Below, in pieces: positions 23,353 to 34,030 of a DNA stretch of 64,000 nt. Each line of letters begins with the position of its first letter. The first letter of the stretch is position 1. Under the pieces are notes generated by a model that saw nothing but the letters and a program-made list of their open reading frames with translations, made no database searches and was not told the origin of the DNA. The stretch lies in contig JAMFTG010000195.1 in assembly GCA_023974075.1 (NCBI GenBank), positions 124,001-188,000 of the forward strand, given 5' to 3'. The position numbers and the translations under genes were made by a program. This DNA comes from Chaenocephalus aceratus. Its lineage: Eukaryota; Chordata; Actinopteri; Perciformes; Channichthyidae.

Positions 23353-26300
23353 GTCTGGATACCAGACATGCAGCGATCCTCACACACAGCCGCTGAGACA
23401 CACACAAGGAAGTCTGAGAGAAGAGAGAGAGTCCGACCCGAGCTACAGCATCCAGACTGAGGAAATCCAAATATCCCTGAGTGGAGCGGCTCCTGGATGA
23501 GCGATTACTGCACACTGAAACAAGCTCCCTCTTCACCCCCTCCTCTCACTCTCACTCTCCTCCTCCTCGTCCTCCTCCTCGTCCTCTATCATCATCTATT
23601 CGTGCTTCATTTCATGGCCAACCTCCTCGGGCTCTTACAAGTTGCCTTGAAAAGATGCAGCTAATTAAAGGCTGCATGAAATGTGTCCATGATGAAAAGA
23701 GATGGGCTGAATGATGATGCATCTAAAATACTTTTGGAATCTCACGTTGAGTCTTTGCCGTTTGGGCAACCTGCATTGTGGTTCAGAACTAATGACTAAA
23801 GCTGTGTTCATCAACATGTTACTATTACAAATGGAACAAGTAAGGCATGTGTGCTTCTGCAGCATTTAGTATTCTATTTGTTGCGTCCTTAATGACCCTT
23901 TCATTCATCCCCCATGCCCCATGCATGTTTCATAGATCTTGCTTAAAGCACAACAACTATTCAGACAAACCTATGTGGGTAGTTTGTGGGAAATAAAGTC
24001 AAAAGGTGTATAAAATGACACATTAGGCCGTTTTGGTCATGACTTATATTCGAACATGATATAATTGAAGCATGTGTTGTTTGTTTCCAGAAGAACCAAG
24101 AACCATACATGTATTTATACTGTATCAATGAAATAAAAGCAACCTTAAAACTATAAATAAATAACCTTTTCCGTATGTGTTGCAATCTACCTGACGTTTT
24201 TGCTGAACTAAATGTGTGCGCAGCACTTTAAGCGGTTTACAATGTGCATGTAGCATCCTTCTGATGTGTTTTCCAGGGCAGCGCTCTGCCAAGTCGGTGC
24301 TTCACGCAGACTGTCCGTCCCGGAGGTGGAGAACCAAACATCATGGCTTATTTACCTTGGTAACCACTAGTGACCCGGACACAGGATTTCTAAATTAGAG
24401 TTATCAAAGCCTTCCTAAAGTCACATTTCTGTCAGTGTATGAGGAGGAGGATTTCACTTGTTTACTTTGCCTCTGCTACAACCGAGTCAGGGAGAGTTTG
24501 AGGTGCTGTGAGAACAGACTGCTTTCCCATTAAAGAGGCACGGGGACAGAAAGTGAGGCAGATGGGAAGACAGTTCCTCTGTCAGATGAGACGTACATCC
24601 AGAGGTTTATTCTTGTGGTGTGATGAAGTGGTGCTGAGAGGAGATTTCCTTGTGTCAGCCCCTGAAATAGCTCCTTTGTGAAAGGGCTGGTGGTCTAAAG
24701 CTGCACGTGCTGTTTGGATCGGACCTTGCTTGACAGTATTTTGCACCTGGTTTAACTCTTCTTATTATCCACTGCAGACACAATCAGTGATTGACCTTCA
24801 CACGTCTCTGTACAACCTGCACACATATTAGCTGTCAACATGTATTTCACATAACTCTGGGTCCTCTCCACACTTCTAAATACACTTGTTTCCCACCTGC
24901 ACTTGATACTGATAATTCCCTTAGGTTAATCTCCCAAGGTTTGGAGAAACTGAAATTCAATCCTGAAATTCCTGGCTGCACGCCTGAATGTAAATTACAC
25001 TGTGATGATTTTATTTATAGCTTCCAAGAAAGACCTCTCTTGGCCAAGACATAAAAAATTACAGGGAGTGCAATGTATAGAAACTAATACTAACCTTGTG
25101 GAAGAAGAAAGCCTTTTACATGTGGTGTTTAAAACCCAAAAAAAGACATGGATATTTCGGGCAGTCTAAACTATAGCAGTGTAACCACAGGGTAGATCGG
25201 CCCATGATCATGCATGCAGGACACACACAATGAGAGGCCAGCAGTCTGAAAAGATGGACATTATCCAAACTAAAAAAAGGCAAAGGGGTCAAATGTTCTG
25301 TTTAAGATCAGACTTTAAAGGGCTCCTATCAAGCAAAATGCACTTTCTGATGTCTTTTATACGTAAACATGTGTCCCCGGTGTCAGGGAACCCTCAAAGT
25401 GTCAGAAAATACAGCCCCCTCTCTTTTCCTCTCCGTACCCACATCTCTAAAAACGGGGGTACAACGGAGCTGATCCAGATTTGCTACCGATATTACGTTA
25501 TATCGGAAATGTGGGCGGGCTTTGCGCACCTATGAGAAACGTCGCTATCAGAAACGTTGCTATGTATATTATGTATTTATTTAAAAGAGGACCATGCGTA
25601 CAAATATATTAATCTCAGAAAAAAGAAAATATGAATTATGCCAGATTATTGCTAATTTCCATCTGCAGTCCTCAATCTATCAGAAACGATGCGCAACGTT
25701 TTGGACGTAATATGGTCTTTGTTTACATTAGCAAGCATCGCTAACACTCAGAGCTAACCTGTACCGGAGAGAGTCTGTGTAAAGAAGCAGGAAATAAAAA
25801 GGAACTCACCTTGTGGTAAACCCGCGAGAGAAGAAGCATTTGAGCTCCATACTGTTTCAGAAATAATCCTTGATGTGGTTTGGAACATGATATGGCGTTT
25901 CATCACGGCAGCGTTTAGCTGTATCTGGGTAGAGTTCTCCTGCATGAGCTCTCGTTTCTTTGTCTTTTTTTTTTTAAAGCTACACACCAGAATCAGCACT
26001 TCTCTAAGAGGGCTGAAATAGAGGGGTATGAGACAATGGGTGATCTGTTTGGTATTTTGAGCAAAACACTTCAAATACATGTTTTTTTTATATATCTGAG
26101 ACCTATAATATATGCCTAAAAGTAGTACAATAGGTGACCTTTAAAAAAGCTTTAGTATGCAATTCCTAGCCGACAAGAGTCACATGTGAAAAATGCTCTT
26201 ATGATGTGCTGTTTCCGACCTTTATTTGTCCCATGACAGGAAGCTGCAGTGACCTATCCAGTTAACACGCTTATTGTCCCGTGTTCCCTTACACACTACC

Positions 26301-26421
26301 TGCATTATTGAACACCTCACGGGTCTGAAAGAACATTCCCCAGTGAATGGACCCAGCGGTGTGTGCGCCACAGTAGTCTTCGAGGAACAATATTTGTCTG
26401 TACCCTGGTTTGATCGTCGAC
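23353..26421. other. Divergent intergenic region between col5a2 and pjvk
   Basis: Holds the 5' leader and promoter side of col5a2 (just above 23352) and of pjvk (just below 26422); the genes are head to head about 3 kb apart. CT-rich runs lie at 23540-23595. A full copy of the TTAA-type MITE lies at 25314-26144. No convincing TATA box or other motif was recognised. 23600-25313 shows no gene. Confidence 0.6.
25314..26144. mobile_element. TTAA-flanked MITE, copy A (longest)
   Basis: Left end TTAA then AGGGCTCCTATCAAGC; right end AATAGGTGACCT then TTAA. Inverted termini and TTAA flanks suggest a piggyBac-type non-autonomous element. Internal landmarks (CACTTTNTGATGTCTTTTATA, CAGAATCAGCACTT, GAAATAGAGGGG) recur at 28455, 36922, 58339, 60937 and 62733. 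Confidence 0.75.
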
Positions 26422-29400
26422 ATGTTTGCGGCAGCCACTAAGAACTTTGTGAAGCAGGTGGGAGACACAGGGAGGCTGATCCCCGTCCCCAGCCTGAGCG
26501 AGGCCGACCGCTACCAGCCGCTCAGCCTGGTGTCCAGGAAGAGGAAGAGGCATTTCTGGAAGAAGAACAAGCACGCATCCACCGCTTTCTCACTGAAAGA
26601 CATCCTGGTCGGGGAGAAAGAGATCACAGCAGGTACAGTGATGAAACACAAGGATACTTTTTGGGGTATTTGTTGGGACCAATGATAAATGTGTCTTCTA
26701 ACATAAAAAAATCCATATATTTTACCCCGTAAGCAATTTACAGTTCCATAATCTGTATTATCTTATTCCATCTCTACATTGAATTGTATGATTACACTGA
26801 GGGAACTTTTTAAATACCCTATACACATGTATATGGTTGCCTCATTCTTTAAAATGGAAGGAAGATGTCTTCAGCATCATTTTATGCTAATCTTCCAAGA
26901 ATTCAATCTGATGTTCGCAGTATCTTTGGAAATCAACTGCATTTTAATAAATAACTGTGGGTTTAAACAAGTTTTTTTACCCAGGTTTATTCAACTCAAT
27001 ATTGCACACTTTCTTTGATTGTTTTAAGATGTTGAAGCCCTAACATAAGTTTAGAATGTTGTCACCTTTTAAATGATTGTAGTGTAGTAAAAAGCCAAAT
27101 CATTTCCTAATGAGTGGGAAGGAAGTACATCGAAGCAGAAACAATTGCAATATATCCCAGCGTTATATGATCACACCCCTTTCATGTATTCTCAAACAGG
27201 AGTATCTTCTTATCAGCTCCTCAACTACGAGGATAAATCTGACGTCGCCCTCACCGGTCGGTTAGGAAACCACCTCCTCAACGATGTTGGGTTCAACATC
27301 AGCGGGTCGGACTCTGTGGCCGTCAAAGCCTCATTCGGCATCGTCACCAAACACGAGCTGGAGGTGCCCACGCTACTGCGAGAGCTCAACTCCAGGTAAC
27401 ACAGCACATCATCAGCATGGAGTCAGGCTGACTGGATGCAGTGCCGTCTCTGTAATGTTTTATTACTAAGTGGGGTCAATTATTATATTTTCCCATTCAT
27501 TATGTATATTTTTCAAAAGAGAGCTGAGGTAGAAGTATCTTAAGAGTCATGCAAATGTTATACAGTAATATCCTTCTTGATACCTTGCATAGACTGCATC
27601 ATTTTAGACAACTGAATGAGTTTCATTTGATTTCAAACTGAAATTGTTACATTTCCATAAAACCTAAATGAAGTGGGGCCACAATATTTAGATTGATCAA
27701 CCAGCAATGGGCCAAATACCACATCACATCAAACGTGTACAACTCAGTTGATTATATAATGAATATCCAAATGAGAAATATCTAGGGCTCATGTTGATCT
27801 CTCAAATGTAGACAATGGAGGACACATTCATTGTCCTCTATATCTAGATTGAGGTGTTTTCCCCTAACAAAAGCTTTAAGCCAACAGCTGACCTCTGACC
27901 TCTTGTGACAGAAGGAATATGAGAGGACGGGTTTCCCAGTAAGGATGAATAAATGATCATGTTATTCTACACTGGCTCTACATACAAGAAGACAACACAA
28001 GAGTGTTGTTCGATATTACCTGGTGTCAAAGTTGTGTTGCAGATATTGGTTTTAGCCAAATGAATACCCGACCACACGTCAGATGTTTTATTCTCCTGTG
28101 TCAGGAAAGTGGACCTGGATCACTGCCTGGTCCGGCAGTCTAAGGAGAGCGGACGCACGGCTCTCTGCGTCGTTGTGGAGAGCATTCGGACCACCCGTCA
28201 GTGCTCTTTGACCGTGCACGCCGGCATGAGAGGGACCACCATGAGGGTAAACACAAAGACATTTAGACACACTTTGGGAATGCAACACCACCAACTTGTA
28301 GTGAATAAAACTGTATAAGAAAATTCAGACACTAATTCATCCCAAGTTGTTCAAATGTCCTGCATTGAAGTCAGGTACTATACTAATGGCGGGATATTTC
28401 AACTGTTAATCTTATATTCAACAATGTCCAATTTATTGAGTTTATTATATTGTAATGGGGTTTCCAATTATGCAAAATCCACTTTTTGATGTCTTTTATA
28501 GATAAATATGTGTCCTCTGTGTGTAAGGAGACTCACAAAGTGTCAGAAAATACAGCCCTCTCTCTTTTCCTCCTTTTTCACATCTCTGAAAACGGTCGTA
28601 AATAAACGTTAATAAAATGGCTAGTAAAAGACACGAAACATTTCAATTTTTGAAAGAAAAAAACTACAAGATCTTCAAAACCTTTTTGTCTTTTTCTACC
28701 CAAAAAGTCACCTGGCTGATAAACAGGTGTGTCACTCAGCTTTCTGTTGTGATGCAGTTTCAGATCGACGACGGCAGGAATCCTAAAGGTCGAGACAAGG
28801 CCATCGTCATCCCGGCTCACACTACCATCGCCTTCAGCATCTGTGAGCTGTTTGTCCGACTGGACGGGCGACTGGGTAAAAGAAACACCTACTCTAACTC
28901 AACACTAAACACACAAATGCTCCTTATCTTTATGAAAATGATTGTTGAAACAACTTCTTGTGTACAGTGTAGAATATTGAATAAAACATTGAAAAAAGTT
29001 TGAAAACCAAACATATTCTTCAGTTCTGTTACAGTGCTGACATTAGAAACCACTCCCTTGAATGAAATAGTTTTTCTTTCCAGTGTTTTTCTATCACCGG
29101 CTCTAATCTACTAATGACATTGACATGAAAGTCAACAGAGCATTTCAAGGATAAGGAGTAGTTTGTGCGTAAATTGAAGGTTTGCATCCCTTCATGGGAG
29201 CATCAGCACCTGAGGCTCCTCTGCAGTCTTCATGCTTCACATTCTTATAGAACTATAACAATGTCTTCACTTAGAAACATGAAAAGGATCTGTTCCTCCT
29301 CTAGAGTTACGGTGTCATTATGACTTATGACCAAGCAACAGTGGCACCTGAAATTACACCCTTTACACAACGTAATACTGCAGATAGTGTATTGAGTTTT

Positions 29401-30233
29401 AAAGGATAATGGGCCTAATGGGTAAGGTGTCTGACTTCAAATCAGGAGATTGGGGGTTTAAGTCCAAATGTCCCTTTGTGGTTAAAGGTTCCAACCTTAT
29501 TTGAATCAAAAGCAACGAAAAACTGGTTGCTTCCATGTTGAGCACAGTGTTAAACAGCTGCTATTAAAACACTCACAAGCTAAAGCAATGATCAAACATT
29601 CGAACAAAACCTAAAAGGAGTTAACATATGAATAAATATGCAAAATGGATCCAAGGTTTTTGTTCTTGACCCCAATCTATATTCATTTTGTTCTTCTTGG
29701 TCAGATATTTGTGTAGCCCCGGAGTCTCAGGGTGGGTTTGAGCGGGAGCAGATCCGGGAGCAGCTCGGTGGTTACATTGGTCACTTCTCGATGGGTCGTC
29801 TTCGCCGCTTCCTGTCTGGAATAATCTATGGAAGCCCTTTTAGAGCAGGTATATTTATTGCCTTTTTACAAAATAAAACAAAAGTATTTTACTGCATGTT
29901 TGCCATTTTGCTTTATCCATCCACTGTGTAGATAACCAAACGTTTGAGGAGCTAACCCACTCTGACACATACATGGATGACATGGTTACAGACTACTATG
30001 AGAAATCTGCCAGCATGACGGATGTGTCCACTGCCTACCTGAGAGAAAGCAACCACACACGGGTCAACCTCCTCAAACACAACATCCCCAAGGGGCCCTG
30101 CGCACTCTGCGGCATGGGACCCCAGCGGCGGGAAACTGTGTACGGCTGTCTGGAGTGCACGACCGGCGGACAGAAATATGTCCGGCTGCACGTGGTGCCC
30201 TGTTTCGATCTGTGGCACAAAACGCTGAGGTGA
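26422..30233 (+). CDS. pjvk: Pejvakin (gasdermin family), complete
   Basis: Gasdermin-family protein needed for hearing; in vertebrates it acts in hair cells and auditory neurons and is linked to peroxisome proliferation and pexophagy under oxidative stress. Six coding exons: 26422-26632, 27200-27395, 28105-28246, 28758-28875, 29705-29848, 29932-30233, giving ~370 aa (human ~352). The start [15 protein letters not shown] is the conserved gasdermin N-terminus. Family blocks follow: [49 protein letters not shown] and [20 protein letters not shown]. The C-terminus keeps the pejvakin-specific zinc-finger-like cluster ([23 protein letters not shown]) and lacks the long autoinhibitory domain of other gasdermins. 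The segment around residues 225-265 (exon 5) is the most divergent from the mammalian protein. All splice sites are GT-AG. Confidence 0.95.
28455..28605. mobile_element. TTAA-type MITE fragment, copy B
   Basis: Only the left ~150 bp of the family is present (CCAATTATGCAAAATCCAC to the CTCTCTTTTCCTC segment), in the pjvk intron upstream of exon 4. Confidence 0.75.
29405..29484 (+). pseudogene. tRNA-Arg-like pseudogene
   Basis: Contains a recognisable A box (GGCCTAATGGGTAAGG), anticodon arm CTGACTTCAAATCAG, a degenerate B box (GGTTTAAGTCC) and a 3' GTGGTTA, resembling tRNA-Arg(TCG). The loop reads TTCAAAT, so the anticodon would be TCA, the 5' acceptor strand does not pair and the B box is off consensus. 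A decayed copy or SINE head in a pjvk intron, not a working tRNA. Confidence 0.65.
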
Positions 30234-30315
30234 AGAAGAGATTGTTCATCCTCTGGGGGTGCAAGATGAGTGCAACTGTTTACAGTTTTGAAATGTTTGT
30301 TCTTGTAAACTTTAA

Positions 30316-30321
30316 AATAAA
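30316..30321 (+). terminator. pjvk polyadenylation signal
   Basis: AATAAA 82 bp after the pjvk stop codon, implying a short 3' UTR ending before the octamer array. Confidence 0.7.
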
Positions 30322-30499
30322 AATCACGGAAAATTTCCTTGGGCTTGACTCTTTCTTTAACAACAACATATTTACTACCGAGGACCACGCCACGACAGTA
30401 TGGTGTTTGTAGGTCTAATGGAAGAAGTAAAAATTCATTAATATGGAAGGGGTGATGAGATGAGACACTTCAAATACGCACAAGTTAAATACGAAGGTA

Positions 30500-32200
30500 G
30501 AAGAGATGTAGTGATGGAGGGTTGTAGGGATGGAGGAATGGAGGGATGAAGAGATGAACGGATGTAGGAATGAAGGGATGAACAGATGTAGGGATAAGCT
30601 ATATAGGGATAAGGGATGAGGGAAAGGAGGGATGAAGGGATCAGGGAAAGGAGGGATGAAGGGATAGAGGGCTGTACGGATGGAGAGATGTAGGGATGAA
30701 GGGATGAACGGATGAAGGGATGAACGGATGAAGGGATGAACGGGTGTAGGGATGTAGGGATGTAGGGATGTAGCGATGTAGGGATGAAGGGATGAACGGA
30801 TGAAGGGATGAGGGATGAAGGGATGAACGGATGAAGGGATGTAGGGATGTAGGGATGAACGGAAGTAGGGATGAAGGGATGAAGGGATGAAGGGATGGAG
30901 GGATGTAGGGATGGAGGGATGAAGGGATGAAGGGATGTAGGGATGAAGGGATGGAGGGATGGAGGGATGAAGGGATGGAGGGATGTAGGGATGTAGGGAT
31001 GAACGGATGTAGGGATAAGCTGTATAGGGCTGAAGGGATAAGGGATGTCAGCATGAAGGGATAGAGGGTTGTACGGATGAAGGGATGTAGGGATGTAGGG
31101 CTGAAGGGATGTAGGGATGAAGGGATGTAGGGATGTAGGGATGAACGGATGAAGGGATGTAGGGATGAACAGATGTAGGGATGTAGGGATGAACGGATGA
31201 AGGGATGTAGGGATGAACGGATGTAGGGATGTAGGGATGAACGGATGTAGGGATAAGCTGTATAGGGCTGAAGGGATAAGGGATGTCAGCATGAAGGGAT
31301 AGAGGGTTGTACGGATGAAGGGATGTAGGGATGTAGGGCTGAAGGGATGTAGGGATGGAGGGATGAAGGGATGGAGGGATGTAGGGATGTAGGGATGAAC
31401 GGATGTAGGGATGAAGGGATGGAGGGATGTAGGGATGAAGGGATGGAAGGATGAAGGGATGAAGGGATGGAGGGATGGAGGGATGAAGGGATGGAGGGAT
31501 GTAGGGATGTAGGGATGAACGGATGTAGGGATAAGCTGTATAGGGCTGAAGGGATAAGGGATGTCAGCATGAAGGGATAGAGGGTTGTACGGATGAAGGG
31601 ATGTAGGGATGTAGGGCTGAAGGGATGTAGGGATGAAGGGATGTAGGGATGTAGGGATGAACGGATGAAGGGATGTAGGGATGAACAGATGTAGGGATGT
31701 AGGGATGAACGGATGAAGGGATGTAGGGATGAACGGATGTAGGGATGTAGGGATGAACGGATGTAGGGATAAGCTGTATAGGGCTGAAGGGATAAGGGAT
31801 GTCAGCATGAAGGGATAGAGGGTTGTACGGATGAAGGGATGTAGGGATGTAGGGCTGAAGGGATGTAGGGATGGAGGGATGAAGGGATGGAGGGATGTAG
31901 GGATGAACGGATGTAGGGATAAGCTGTATAGGGCTGAAGGGATAAGGGATGTCAGCATGAAGGGATAGAGGGTTGTACGGATGAAGGGATGTAGGGATGT
32001 AGGGCTGAAGGGATGTAGGGGTGTCAGCATGAAGGGATGAGGGAAAGGAGGGATGAAGGGATGAAGGGATAAGCTATATAGGGCTGAAGGGATGTCAGCA
32101 TGAAGGGATGAGGGAAAGGAGGGATGAAGGGATGATGGGATGTAAGGATTGAGGGCTGTATGGATGTGGGGATGAATCGATGAAGGGGGTCGATGGGTGG
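30500..32200. repeat. GGGATGNA octamer satellite with higher-order repeats
   Basis: About 1.7 kb of tandem octamers (GGGATGAA, GGGATGTA, GGGATGGA, GGATGAAC variants) directly downstream of pjvk. A marker block (ATAAGCTGTATAGGGCTGAA) recurs at 31015, 31253, 31531, 31769 and 31919. The offsets 31015 to 31531 and 31253 to 31769 are both 516 bp with near-identical sequence, so a recent segmental duplication lies on top of the octamer array. GGG every eight bases makes G-quadruplex formation on the plus strand plausible. The long minus-strand open frame over it is a by-product of the stop-free octamer. Confidence 0.93.
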
Positions 32201-32644
32201 AGGGAGGAAGGGGTTTGGCTAAGTATGAGGTAGGAAGGGAAATGTATGAGTAGAAGGGAGAGGGAGGGCGGCTTGAGAGAATGGAGACAAGCGATGGCTG
32301 GATGTTTGGGTATAGACTAAGCCATGATTAGAGATGGGGTTGAGGCCTGCTCCTGAAGCTAAGTTAACAAATTAGCTTAATTTAAGTTGTTACTTCAGTA
32401 TCATTTTGCATTGTAAAATGCACAGTATGGATTTTGTTGTATCATTGACATCAACCAATTTCTACCTGTGCTGTGTGTTTACTGTTGCTGCCAGATGCTA
32501 AATTATTTAGTGGGAGTTTCAGGTTGAACTGGACAGGAGGGATCGTGTGAAGACCTGCCTGGTATTGTACTGTTCCAAGTGTTTCATTTCTTTTGAGCAG
32601 GACTTTGTGCTTCCACTGTGTCTAATAATGTTTTAACTTGTACA

Positions 32645-33128
32645 TCAAAACTAATGGTTCTTTCCACTGAAGTGAAGTTACTTGTAGTGGGGTAAATAAC
32701 AGTACAATTCTGAGATACTTGTACTTTACTTGAGTATTTCCATTTGATGCTAATTTGTTCTTTTACTCCACTACCTTATTACCTTTAGTTACTTTACAGA
32801 TGTGGATAAATGATGTGAAATATAATCAAGTGTTGAATCAGACTTTAGTTCCACCTGGAGTAAATCCACAAGCTACCCTGCAGTCTACAAAGCCATTCAG
32901 ACTAGCTGCACCTTCACCAGCTTTGAGAACACTGCCAATTATATTAAAAACATATCATATATATCATTCTGAAATTGATAAATCTGCTTAATGAGTACTT
33001 TTTAAAATATTTCAATGTTAATACTTTTGTACTTTTATTTAAGAAACATTTTGGTTGCAGGACTTTTACTTGTAAGAGTATTCCTACGTCTGGTATACTG
33101 TACGATCTGAGTACTTTTCCCACCTCTG
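32645..33128. mobile_element. Third copy of the AAGTACTTTTACT hAT-like repeat
   Basis: Shares GTACTTTACTTGAGTA and the ATTGATAAATCTGCTTAATG-type interior with 15280-15772 and ends CCCACCTCTG at 33119-33128. The left terminus is mutated and no target-site duplication is evident. Confidence 0.65.
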
Positions 33129-33180
33129 GTTATTTGCAAAGGAAACATTTATAATATCTCTTCTTCAAATGGAAATGTGC

Positions 33181-33765
33181 AATTGTTTCCTCATGGTACT
33201 GTGGTTCATTTTAAATGACTTCTATATGTTAATATGCGTTAGTTCATTAAATATACTTAACAACGTTTTTGAGACAAGCATTTTTGACACTACACAACTT
33301 GTTAGACCCTACTTATAGTGTCTTGCCTATCTCAATGTATTGTAATACTGTACTAAACAATACATAGATATACCCTATAACCTGTTAAGCACTGAGCCTG
33401 TTTTTCAGGTCTCAGGCTCGAAAATGACATTCCCAGAACAAATGACCATATCTTCCCTTCTAAAAGTTACATTAATAATCTTTTTTCTCAAAGTAATGAT
33501 AAACCTGTAAGTTGGATGTAGAAAAGTCAGAATCAATATAGATGTTTTTGATTTTAAAGAAAATTGTTTCCTTATGGTACTGTGGTTCATTTTGAATGAC
33601 TTCTATATGTTAATATGCGTTAGTTCATTAAATATATTTAACAACGTTTTTGAGACAAGCATTTTTGACACTACACAACTTGTTAGACCCTAATTATAGT
33701 TTCTTGCCTATCTCAATTTATTGTAATACTGTACTAAACAATACATAAATATATACCCTATAATG
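33181..33765. repeat. ~200-bp direct duplication separated by ~180 bp
   Basis: 33181-33380 (from AATTGTTTCCTCATGGTACT) recurs at 33562-33765 (AATTGTTTCCTTATGGTACT) with a few substitutions, offset 381 bp. No inverted termini are seen and nothing coding. Confidence 0.85.
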
Positions 33766-33851
33766 TATGTTTATTTAATGAAATATATCTATAATACATC
33801 GGAGGAGTATTATTACTGATATAGTTTATTTCCACTCGTTTCCCCTCCCTG

Positions 33852-33867
33852 CCGCTAGAGGGCGCAG
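33852..33867 (+). promoter_or_regulatory. CTCF-like motif upstream of pwp2
   Basis: CCGCTAGAGGGCGCAG fits the CTCF core (CCnnnAGnGGGCGC) closely. It is about 160 bp upstream of the pwp2 start codon. Match by eye only; occupancy unknown. Confidence 0.4.
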
Positions 33868-34030
33868 TGGTTTAAATTTAACTCGCCTCAGACCGGATGT
33901 GTCAAGTGTCAACAAAATGCTCACACGTGTGGAGTGGTAGAGGAAGAAGCATGTGTAACATTAGCCCTACATTTACCATAATACGGAGAAATACAAATAA
34001 TTAAACATAAGTGCGTGAACAGTTACCAAA

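Larger units (their letters stand above)
30322..34030. other. Intergenic region pjvk to pwp2
   Basis: Contains the octamer array, a degraded copy of the AAGTACTTTTACT hAT-like repeat (32645-33128), a direct duplication of ~200 bp (33181-33380 and 33562-33765) and the pwp2 promoter side. 32290-32640 shows nothing recognisable. Near 33893 the sequence ACCGGATGTG resembles an ETS-type site close to the pwp2 start, but I cannot locate the transcription start. Confidence 0.6.

Noticed and set aside
29405..29484. Functional suppressor tRNA
   Set aside because: Acceptor stem does not pair and the B box is off consensus.
30438..32030. 530-residue minus-strand open frame of His-Pro-Phe-Ile-type repeats
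   Set aside because: It is the translation of the GGGATGNA octamer, which lacks stops in these frames; no start context, splice or family support.
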